Shown piece by piece: positions 22,409 through 33,700 of a stretch of 64,000 nucleotides of DNA. The notes below the pieces were generated by a model. That model saw nothing but the letters and a program-made list of their open reading frames with translations. It had not been told where the DNA came from and did no database searches. Position 1 is the stretch's first letter. Each line of letters opens with the position of its first letter. The position numbers were made by a program, and so were the translations under genes. Origin of the DNA: Edaphochlamys debaryana (lineage: Eukaryota > Chlorophyta > Chlorophyceae > Chlamydomonadales); NCBI GenBank assembly GCA_016858145.1, contig JAEHOE010000049.1:682001-746000 (forward strand), given 5' to 3'.

Positions 22409-24797
22409 GAGACGAGCCGATCAAGCTAGTAAGTGCCAGCATGCAACCGAGGGCTGCGCGAGCGACCACGTCACCCCGTGCCTCCAACGCCGCGATGGCC
22501 AGTCGCGGTGATGGCGAACACGCCTCAAGGCCCGCAACGGGATTTCAGCCGCAAGTGGGTCTCACCGGCGAGGAAGTCCCTCGTCGTGGGGCTGAGGTCA
22601 AGCTCTAGTCCTATTCGGTCCATGGCGGTCCTATGCTCTCAAGATACAGTTAACCCCGGGACATGGGCGCCCCCGTCATGTCAAGGCAAGTGTATGTGCC
22701 TGCGCGCGTGGGAGCTCTTGGGTTGTTCTGGAGGCAGCAGACCCTCATGCAGCGAAAACTGCAAAGGGGCCATCGCCTGCAAGCGGCACAGGTGTAGGTG
22801 CATACATCTTGTACTCATACAGCTGACCACGCTTAGCCAAGCCGTGACACCTCGCCGCGACTTGCAACCTTCGAGCGTGCTCCAACCCCCTGCTGCCTCT
22901 CTGCCTGCGTTTGTTCACCAATATTACGTAACATACGGATACACTGTTAACACCTACGGGTAGTCTTGGCCAGGTTTGCATTGGCCCGCCTTGGACCTCC
23001 CGCTGCTCAGCCGGGACCCGTGCCTATCCGAAGCTTATCACATCACCAGCAAGTATCCCCAGAGCTGTCCGTGGAGCAGTACCGCGCGCATTACCCGCGG
23101 AGTGGACACACGCGTCGCGCGGTCCCAGCCCTGCGGGCGCTCGACGGCGGTATGGAGAGCTAAGCGTCTGCCAGAGCGCGGCCAGAGCCTGCGCCCTGGC
23201 TGACGGCTCCGCGACCACGCCATGGCATCCAGCTTACCCAGCGTCCATCGTGGCGCCGTCCTCCTGGGCACGCCCGGGGCTGCCAGCTTGCCGCCCCCCT
23301 CAGGTGCGACTCGTAGCAGGGGGGCTGTCCTGGAGGACGGGGCCAGACGGCCTCAAGCCATCTGCTCCCGGGCTGGCGGGGAAACGCAGAGGCCTGAAAC
23401 GGAAAGTGGTGTGTGTGTGTGTGGGGGGGGGGGCGGGGCTCCCAAGCGCGGCACGGCCCGTCAGTGGGGCCGCGGCCCTGCCACTCAGCCCTATGGCGGA
23501 GGCGGGGCCCGCACACCCCTGCTCCGTCTGTGGCGAGGCCCGGGGCAGGGCCCACCCAGCAGCACCTGCGCCCCACAGCCACGGGCAGGGCCCGAAGCGG
23601 CGTCAGAGTGCATTGAGGCACCCCTGGCACGGGCCTCTGGGCAGAGGCCGCTGAGGCGCTGCGTCAGGGCAGCCCATGGAGTGGGGGCCAGGCGCCGGGC
23701 GTTGGGGGCGGGGGACCAGCAGCAGAGGGGGCTCGGAGGGCTGGGTGCCAGCGGCGGATGCCCGGGGCCGGTCACCAGCGGTGTGCCGAGCCACCAGGGG
23801 GCAGCAGGGAGCGCAGCCCTGGAGGCAAGGACTGCAGGAGGCGCCCGGCCCGGTTTCTATCTGGATCGTGGAACCAGCTATGAAGCCAGCTATCTGGATC
23901 TGGATCGACTTCTTTCTGGATCGGGGAGCCAGCCGACGGGCAGAGGCGAGGCGTTTGCAGGGGCGGCCCCGCGGGCGCCAGCCAAAGTCGGCGGCAGCGG
24001 CGGCGGGAGGGAGCCTGCGCCGGTTGCTCCGGACCGCAGCTCCCCCGGCCAGGACGGCCGGCTCCATGGGGGCGGAGGGGGGCTCGGGTGACGTGGTACC
24101 GCCCGGGTCTGGAGCGTGGCTCCGCCTCTGCCCTATGGCTCGAGAGCGATGCGGAAGCCCGGGGAACTGGTAGAGTCCCAGAGTCCCCGCCGCGGAGGCC
24201 TGGGGACCCGGCAACGCTCCTCCCTCGGAAGTCTCGGGGCCCTCCGGGCCCGGGGCCCGCGCCGGCCCATAACTCCAGCGCACGGCTCATCCCACGACGG
24301 CCCGGGGCCCGGATTATAGGCCCGGACTATGGGCCCGGATTATGGGCCCCCGACCGACCCGGCCCCCCGCTGCGTGGGGCCCAGGGAGTGGGACGGACCA
24401 GGGCGGAACCCGGCTGCGACAGGCGGCTCGCGGTCAGGCACCACGGGGCAGGGTTGACCGGCCAGCCCCGCCCTCCAGGAGCCATGGACCACAGGGGTGC
24501 AGGGTGCAGGGGTGCAGGAACCGGCTTCGGGACAGCCGCCCGGTTGTCAGATGTTCAGATGGCAGGGGCAGCCGGCCCGCGCCAGCCGCCGCTGCCCTCC
24601 TGGGGGCCGCTGGTCAGGGGGCGGGAGGCAGGCGGGGGTGGGGGGGACCGAGGCCCCCGCATGACCCCCTGCTGGACTGGATCGTGGCGCGCCGGGCGCG
24701 GTCGGCCGCCCGCTGATCCCCGTGTCGTGCGTACCGGTACCTCTCTGAACGTCTGCAGGCCTTAGCACCACGTGTGCCCCTCCCTACCTTTCCGCAG
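22409..24797. other. Region between divergent genes; may hide 5' exons of the IQ gene
   Basis: The carrier reads left from 22408 and the IQ gene's first readable exon is at 24798, so promoters of both should lie here. Open frames at 23222-24091 and 24088-24765 lack recognisable blocks. Minor repeats include a GT run at 23407-23420 and three GGCCCGGAYTATRG-like units at 24300-24350. The missing N-terminus of the IQ protein probably lies in the right half, but I cannot choose the exon. Confidence 0.4.
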
Positions 24798-27700
24798 GGC
24801 CCCCTGTGGTGGTCAACAGCAGCTGGACCCACCGCTTCTCTGATGAGGGTGAGGGCGGGGGCAAGGGGTAGGAGGGGGGGTTCGAGGGCGGGGTTGAGGG
24901 AGGGGGAGCGGAAGAGGGCGCGGGGGCGGGGCGCTGGGGGCGCCGCTTGGCTGACCCGGGGAGCGGCTGCTGACTCCTGACGCGCCCCCCGACCTCTGCC
25001 AGCCTTGTCCACGGGCCCCCTATCCCCGGGGCATTGCGCCTGACCTGCCGAATGCACCGCCCCTGCACCGCCCCTCCACAGCCCCGACCCCCACTCGAAC
25101 GCCCCTCCACCCCCCACCGTGCCCGGCTGCCGGCCTTGTCATAGAGCCCGTCCCCTCCATGTCCATCCACACTTCTTCCCCTCCTCTGGCCTTCCACCGC
25201 CCCTTCACCGCCCCCACGCCCCCACCGCCCCCACCCGCTGCCCCGCCCGCTGCCTCCCCCAGGGCTGGATGCGGGCCGCGCTGGGTCGCCCTTCATGCTG
25301 ATCCGCTCCGGGGCCACATCGCTGCCGGGCGCCGGGGGGCCGGGGCCCGGGGGGGCGCTGGGCGGCGGAGGGGGGTCGCAGCAGGAGCTGCCAACCACTG
25401 CGGAGGGGTGGGTGGGGAGGGGTGGGGAGGGGGTGGATGGGGACTGGGGTGGATGGCTGTGGTGGGGGCAGGGGAGGGCGGGGGGGCCGGGGCCGGGGTG
25501 GGGCCAGGGGAGGTAGGGTGGTGGCAGGGGCAGGGGTGGGGGCTGGGGCAGGGGTGGGGGCAGGGGCAGGGGTGGGGGCAGGGTAGGGAGGGGGCAGGAA
25601 GCGGGTGAGGGTAGTGGCTTGGGGGATGGGAGAGGATGCGCAGCGAGCGGGGGAAGGCCCTCAATTCTTCCCCTCTGCCCACCGCCTCCACCCCAGGCTG
25701 CACCGCTACCTTCGGGACAAAGTCAGCGCCGCCCTCAGCGCCGCCCGGCCGCCCCTGGCCTCCACAGCCGGCTTCACCTCCCCCGCGCCCTACTCCCTCT
25801 ACACCATCTCCCCGCCCGGCTCACCCCAGCGGCCCGGCCGCGACGCCTCGCCGCCCGACCGACCGCCGCCCACCGCCGGGACGGACCGCAGCATGTCCCC
25901 GCCGCCCGGCGGGCGCATGATTAGTCATGACGCGTTCGTCAGGTGGGCGGGACGACGGGCGCTGCAGCGCCGGGTGCCGGACACGAGACTCCCTCTCCCC
26001 TCACCGGGGCACGGGGCCCTCCCCCTCACTCTCTTCACTGCACCCTGCCTCACACCCTACCCCCCACTCCCCGGCCCCTCCCGCACCCGTCCCCGCTCCC
26101 CCGCTCCCCCCCAGCCGGCCGTCCACCTCCGCCGCCGAGCGGATCCGCCTCTTCACCGGATCCTCCCACGACCTCCGCTCCTCCCTGGCTCGAAGCGGGC
26201 CCGGCTCGGGGCCGGGGTCCGGGGCAGGGGCCACGCCCAGCGCCTCCGTGCCGTCCACGCCGTCGGCGGCGCAGGCGGCGGCGGCGCGGGACATGGCGAG
26301 GGCGAGGAGCCGCGCCCGCGCATCGCAACGTGAGCTTGGGGGAGTCGAGGGTGTGGAGGGTGTGGAGGGTGTGGGGGTCGGGGCTCGGGCCGGGCGTGCT
26401 GTGCGTGGAATGGGCGTGTGCTGTGCTGTGCACGGGCATGTCATGGGACGTGGCGGGGACTGGGCGTGCTGTGAACGGGCGTGGGGACGGGAGGCGGGGG
26501 AGCCGTGTGCTGAGGCCCGCGTGTGTGTGGTCGCGAGCCCCCCTCTTCCTCCTCCGACCCACATGGTGCGCGCCCCACCCCACCTGCCAACCCCCTCGCA
26601 CCCCCCTGCCCCCGCCGTCCCCCGCAGCCTACCCGGCACCGCCCGGGTCGCCCCACGCCTCGCCGCACGGCCCGCTCCACGCCCCTCCGCCGGGCGCCAT
26701 CCAGCCCTACCAAATGGAGGTCCTGGCGCTGCCCCCGCCGCCCCGCACCGCGCCCGCTGGGGCCACGCGCTCCACCTCCCCCCGCCCCTCCATCCTCGCC
26801 ATGCACCCCGTGGGATCTGGGTCGGCGGCGGCGGCGGTGGCCGTCATGGCGGCGTCACAGGCCCAGGTGAGGCCCAGCCGTGGGGCCCAGCACCGGGACC
26901 AGCATGGGCCCGGTGGTGGACGCGTATTGATTGCCGCGGGGACCGAGGGCTCAGGGGTCAGGACGAACGAGTTGTGCAGGCCTGGGCCTGGGTAGGGCCT
27001 GGCCTGGGGCTGAGTGCCTCACCGCTGATCTGGGTTGTGGGCCTGGCATCCTTTCTTCTCCCAAACTGCAGATCTCGCGGGCCCAGGCCGCCGCCACGGC
27101 CGCCCAGAAGCTGGACCGGTTGGTTGCGCTCGACGTGGAGGCCCAACTGTCAACCGCCGACTCGCCAAAGTCGGTTACGACGCTCACGCCCGGATCGCTC
27201 GACGGCATGGGCCATCCCGTACTGATCGCGGCGGATGGGGCCCGCATCCACAAGAAGATTGACCGTCACCTGCCACGTCACGCCGCCACCCGCATGAACG
27301 CCGGGGCGCCCGCCCGACTGGACGAGCTAGGGCTCCTGCCGGATCTCGCCATGGATCCAGAACTGTCGTACATTGACAACTTTTACGGCACCGCCGACGA
27401 CGAGGGGGAACCCGGGCAGGGGCCGGGCCAGGGGTTTGTGTCGCCACGGCCCCAGACCTCCCCAGCGACCCTCCCCCGCGTCGGCGCGCGCGGTTTCTCC
27501 CGGGGCGGCGGCGGACCCGTGGGCCTCCTCAACATGAGAGCCGGCGCGGCGCGCGCGGGCGGCGGCGGCGGCGGCGGCATGAACCGTTCCCACTCTTCCT
27601 CGCCCGGAATGCGGCGGCGGTTGGCCGGAAACGACGGGACCAATGGTTCCGGCGGCGCGGCTGGATCCGGAACCGCAGACCCGGGCGGCGGCGTGAGGCC

Positions 27701-30700
27701 CAGCCGCATGGGCGGGGGCCCAGCCGGGCCCAGTACGGCCGCAACGACGCCCGGCGGGGACGGCCGGCCGTCGCCCACGTCAGCCCTTGAGCTGCGGGCG
27801 GGGGAGTCCTTCACTGGGCCTGGCCTGGGCCTGAGCATTGGCGGAGGAGACAATTCGTACAGCGGTGGGCCCCTGTCGCCGGATGGGGGCGGCGGGTCGC
27901 CCAAGCTGTTTGGTATGTACATGCCCAAGGTGGGAGGGAGGGCGGGAGGGTACGGAGGGGGCAAGGTCTAGCAGGGGTTAGCAGGCTCGAGGGGGGCGAG
28001 TGGGAAGGATGAAGGGCTTACGGGTCAAGGGGGGAGGGTAAGGGGGAGGGTAGATGCCCAAGGTGGGAGGGAGGGGGGGAGGGAGGGGAGGGGGGGGGTA
28101 CGGCGGGGGGAGGATGGGGGGGCATTTGGAGCATCTGAGAGAAAAGGAAGAGATATAGCGGCAGCCAGCGAGCCCGATGCGCACCGAAGTCCAGACGGCA
28201 GGACCGGGGGCAAGGGGCGCATGGGTCAGCAGGCTGGATTGAGGCAGGCTGGAGGGGGACGGGTACACGGGGCAAGGAGTGAGCGTAAGGGGCAGGGTAA
28301 GAGTGGACAGCAGGCGCACAGGCTGACGTGGACGCTGACCACCGCATGCGTGCCGCGGCCTTTCATCTCCGCAGGAGGACCCGCTGGGCCTGTGGATGGG
28401 CAAGCGCATGACTAAGACCGAGATGGTAGTCGAAAAGCGCCTGTACGCCATGCGCCACAACCCGGGTGAGTCACGCGAGCCCCGATACGACCCCCTGCCC
28501 CTGTACGACGCTCGTCTTCGTCGCCTTCCGAAACACACCGGCACCTGCCTCAACCGCTCTTTCCCCGCACTCACCTGCTTAGGCCCCGCTCCTGTAGCTT
28601 CCCAACAACCTCTGTCATATCTCTCTCGGTCCTACGTCTGTGCACCTTCCTTTGACCTGAGCAGGCATGCGCCTGGAGCTGGAGGGCCGTGCATGCGACA
28701 CGCACCCGCAAACACACACGACTTCACCCCCTCTCATGCCCCCCTCCCCCCCTCCCCCCCACCCCACCCCAGGCATGCGCCTGGAGCTGGAGGGCCGTGC
28801 GGGGGACGCCCTCCGCGCCCGCGCCGCCCAGCAGGCCGAGGTGGCGGCCATCAGTCAGCAGCGGGAGGCGGAGGCGGCGGCGCGGAAGGCGCAGCTGGTA
28901 GGGGTTTGGGGGTGGGGTGGTGGGGGTGCTGACGGGTGTGTGGCTGCAAAGCTGGGGCAGCGGCTGGAGGGCCTCCGGCCGTGTAGCGGGGTTCAAACGG
29001 GTTTCAAAGGGATTGAAGGGCCGATGGTCAGGCGTCCACGTGCGGGCGGAGAGGGGTCCGAGAGGGGTTTGCTCGGCGGGTGGGCTCGCGGGGTGGACTC
29101 GGAGGGTGGACTCGCAGATACACACACGTTTTACCCCTCATTTCCCCCCCTCCCCCCCCTCCCCGCCTCCCCCCAGCGTGCCGACCTCGAGGCCCGCCGC
29201 CGCGGCCTGGCGCCGCGACACAACGCCCGCTCGCCCAAGCGCGGGCCCCAGGTGCGCCCCGGTCTGTGCCGGAATGGCCTGGTGTGGCCTGGTGTGTGCC
29301 CCAGCTCCGGCCCTAGCGGGAGCATGCATGTTGGGTCAACGCCCGAAGCATCTGCCTGTCCGACTGCCTGCAACACATGTCTGTTTCGCGCAGCACGCCA
29401 GCTCTTGCTCTTGGGTCAATGCCTGAACCAACTGCCTGTCTGACTGCCTGTAACACCTCATACAAAGCCTGGCTTGTGACCCCATGATAGAACCTGTCTG
29501 TCTGTAACACCTGTCATGTCACACCTGCCATATCTGTCCGCCTGCCCAGGGCCTGACGCGCGACGCCAAGCGGGCGCTGGAGCGGCGGCTGATGGAGGAG
29601 CGGTTCGACGAGGTGCGGGGGCCGCTGAGCCGGGACGAGGCGGCGGCGCGGATACAGGCGGCGTGGCGGGTGAGAGGAGGGGGGGGCTGGGGAGGGGGGG
29701 CTGGGGAGGGGGGGCTGGGGAGGGGGAGGGGAGGTGTGGTGCGGGGTAGGGATGAGGCGGCGGGTTGCAGGCGGCGTGGCGTGGGGGAGGAAGGCGAGCG
29801 GGAGAGGGTGGGGCTGGGAGGGAGAGGGGGAGGGGCTTAGAGGTCTGGGGTTGGGGCGGACGGTGAAGGGGCGTTAAGTAGGGCCGTTGCGGGCAGCGGA
29901 GGGCAACGGCGTTCTTGGCTTGGGTATGCTCCCCCTTCCCCGCCCTGCAACCCTAACTCATCTCACCGGCCCCCCCTTCCCCCGCCCTCTTACTAACGCA
30001 GATGTACCGCCAGCGGCGCTCCTACCTCCGTACGCGCGGCCTCATCATCCGCCTGCAGCGCGCCTGCCGCCTGCGGTACTGCGTTGTACGGACGACGCGG
30101 CGGCACCGGACGGCGGCGCACCTGCTGCTGGACTTCCTGCAGGCAAGAGGGGGGGACAGAGGGGAAAGTGGGGCTAGAAGGACGACTTTCCCTGACCTGC
30201 CCGCCACCTGCCCGCGATATCCGCCAGCTTAAACATCCATTCCTCCCCCCCCCCTCAGGCGATCATAGGCACACGGCAGGCGTCCGCCGCCATGGACCTC
30301 CGGGAGCTGCACTCCAACTGTGAGGCCGGGGGGGGGGGGGTAGGCAAGGGGCAGACATAGGAGGCAAGGGAAGGGGGGAGGATTGGGGAGGAGGGGAGGG
30401 GCAGGCGGGTCAGCCATGGACCTCCGGGAGCTGCACTCCAACTGTGAGGCCGGGGGGGGGGGTAGGCAAGGGGCAGACATAGGAGGCAAGGGAAGGGGGG
30501 AGGATTGGGGAGGAGGGGAGGGGCAGGCGGGTCAGCCATGGACCTCCGGGAGCTGCACTCCAACTGTGAGGCCCTGGGAGGAGGATTGGCAGGGGGGACG
30601 CAGAGGCACGGGCAGGAAAGGGGGAGTGGGAGGAGGTTGAGCATGCGGGGATACAGGGAGGGGGGTAGAGGGCCCTTCTTGGCTTCCTCTCTCCCAGGCA

Positions 30701-33700
30701 ACTGGCGCCTCCGCTTGCCCCGCCCTCCTCCCTGGCCCCACTCCCCCTCACCCGACCACACCCTAACCCCTGCACCTGCCCTACTCCTTTCCCCCCTGTC
30801 CCCGTCCACAGACCTACGCCGCCGGCTCCTCGAAAAGAAGGGGGACCTCCGCTACCAAACCGCCGTCGCGATCCTGGTCCGCGAGTGGGATATGGTCGAA
30901 TCCAGGATCCTGGCGCTGGGAACCCGGGCGCACCGCATGAACCTCAAGGGCGCAGGAAACGCCGCCATCGCGGCGGTTGGTTTCGCGGCGGTCGCAATCG
31001 GCGGCGGCGATGGATCTGGATCCGGCGGCGGGGCCAAGGGCGGCAAGGGCGGCAAGGGGGGCGACAAGGGGGGAGGAGGGGGCGGGGGGGAGCCGGATCA
31101 TCTGTCGGATGTGGCGGGGGACGCGGGGTCGGCGGCGCACGGCACGCGGCTGCTGGGGCGGGCGCTGGAGGCGCGGCGGAAGGGCGTCATGCTGGTGGCG
31201 GAAGGTGAGGGGACGGGGGGGGGGTTTGGGGGGAAAGCTCCCAGGGTTCGTGTCAGACAGGAGGGGTTGGGGCTGGGTGGGAGACGGAGCGGGCGAGAGT
31301 CAGAGGGCGGGGAGGCCCCAGGGTCTCATGCAAGTCGCGGGGTTGAGAGGATTCGCGGGGAGGGAGCCACCCAACCCATACCATCTAGCTCCGCCCAACC
31401 CCCAACCGCCCAACCGCCAACCGTCCAACCGCCAACCGCCCAGGCACGGGCGACCTGAACAAGCAGCTGACGGTGGAGCACGCCCTCGCTCACGCCGTGG
31501 CAACGGACAAGGTGGTGCAGGTGAGGGGGAGGGGGGACGAAGGGGGCCATGGAGGGGTAAAGCGTGTGTGTTTCGGGACACTTCGGGGCGGTGACGGCAT
31601 CCGCGTGGGGGCGGGTTTCGTGCCGGACGAGCCTGCTGAGCGAGGTGGTGCAGGTTGGGGGGAGGGGGGTGGAAGGGGCCGGTGGGGAGGGATTGGGTTG
31701 ATCTTCAACGAGCTGTAGACCGGAGAGCCCGAAAGGTATGGCGGTAGGGGGGAAGGGTGGTGGGACCTTGAGACTCGCCCGTCTGCCCCGCGCCCCTGAT
31801 CCCTGCCGGCACCTTCCCTCCCTGACCCGCCCTCTTTCCCTATCCCTTCGCCCTCCATTTCGAACAACCACCGCCCAACCCCCCGAAACCCCGAAACCCC
31901 CGAAACCCCAAACCCCCGAAACCCCAAACCCCCGTCCCCCCTCGCCGTCCCCCCCACCCCCCCACCCCCCAAACCCCCCAATCCCCCCATCCCCCAGGAG
32001 AACCGCGAGCCGGTCGCCGCCGAGGTCAAAGCCGCGGTGTGCGCCTGCTACATGGAGCACAAGAGCCACGCGTACAACGCCCTGGTGGGGGTGATCTGGC
32101 TGGTGAGGCGGGGGGGGGCGGGGGGTAACGCGTGTGTGTATGGGTCTGGGGACGTGCCGGGGAGGCGGGGGGAGGGGGTGCGGAGGAGGAGTGTGTGGGC
32201 TGGGTGGATGCGTGTTCACACAGCCTCTCCCTCCCACCTGCTCCTCCATCACCTCTTCCACCGCTGGCTGGTCCGCAGCCCACGCCCAAACACACACGCC
32301 ACCCCCGGCTTCCCCCTTTCCCCCCAATCCGTCGGAAACCAACCCCCTTCGCCGCGCCCACGTTTTCCCGGCTTTCACGAGCAGCCCTCCACACACGCCC
32401 ATACACACACGTTTCCCCCCTTTCCCCCCCTCCCCCCCAGCGCCGCGCCCGCTGGTTCGGGCTGTTCAAGCAGCAGCGGCAGATGGCCATGGCCCGCTCC
32501 GTGGTCGCCACGGGGAGCGCCTGGCAGGAGATGGACGAGCTGACACTGGTGGGCCTGGGCCTGGGCCTGGGGCGGACATGGGATGGGCCTGAGATGGGCC
32601 AGGGGTGGGCCTGGGATGGGCTCCGCGCAATTACGTGAGGTAGCTGCGCCAGAGCTCGGCCTCTCTTCGCATCGAGCGCAGCTTCCTTCCTGACGGTTGT
32701 CGTAGCGTCTATGGTTGTCGTAGCGTCCATGGTTGCCGTAGCGCCGTACAGCGCTTCGGTGGCCCGCCGCCCAAACACACATCCCCCCGTTTCCCCCCGC
32801 TCCCCCGCAGCAAGCCACGGTGGCCCTGGCCGGCCCGCTGCCCCAGCTGCCCCGCATGCGCATCACAGCCACCCTGAGGGAGCTGAGGTGCCTCATGCAG
32901 GTGGGGGCGCGGGGTGTATGGGGGGGGCACGTGGGGGGGGGGCGGGGTGCCTCATGCAGGTGGGGGCGCGGGGTGTATGGGGGGGGCACGTGGGGGGGGG
33001 GCGGGGTGCCTCATGCAGGTGGGGGCGCGTGTATGGGGGGGGCACGTGGGGGGGGGGGCGGGGTGCCTCATGCAGGTGGGGGCGTGTGTATGGGGGGGGC
33101 ACGTGGGGGGGGGGCGGGGTGCCTCATGCAGGTGGGGGCGCGGGGTGTATGGGGGAGGCACGTGGGGGGGGGGCGGGGTGCCTCATGCAGGTGGGGGCGT
33201 GTGTATGGGGGGGGCACGTGGGGGGGGGGGCGGGGTGCCTCATGCAGGTGGGGGCGTGTGTATGGGGGGGGCACGTGGGGGGGGGCGGGGTGCCTCATGC
33301 AGGTGGGGGCGTGTGTATGGGGGGGGCACGTGGGGGGGGGGGGCACGCAGGGAGGCACGGGGTGCCTGTGTGTGTTGGGGCAGGGGGGTGGGATGCAGGT
33401 GGGGGCATGGGATGGTGCACCCTGAGGGAGGCAGGGAGCTGACAGCTGAGGTGCCTCATGCAGGTGGGGCGTGGGTGTGGGTGTGTGGGAGGGGGGGGGC
33501 ACGTGGGGGGCGGGTCGGGGGCAGGGGGAAAAGGTAGGGGGAGGGGGGGGGCAGGGGGGGCAGGTGCACCCTGGGGGAGCTGAGGTGCCTCATGCAGGTG
33601 GGGGCGTGGGGGGTGAGGGACGCGGGAGGAGCAGGGCAGTGAGGTCCATGCCCTGCAAGCCGCTCAGGTCCTCAGTGGGCGCTGGCCCGCTGGCCCGTCC

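Noticed and set aside
23222..24765. Open frames upstream of the IQ gene as separate proteins
   Set aside because: They have no recognisable domain and are biased by composition. Part may be the missing 5' exons, but I could not join any to 24798 with confidence.
32711..33502. Repeat-encoded proteins on both strands with units such as HAGGG or PHLHEAPRPP
   Set aside because: They are translations of the donor-derived minisatellite inside an intron.
32884..33610. Regular repeat array considered as CRISPR
   Set aside because: There are no unique spacers, the units are G-rich and contiguous with an exon, and the DNA is eukaryotic.
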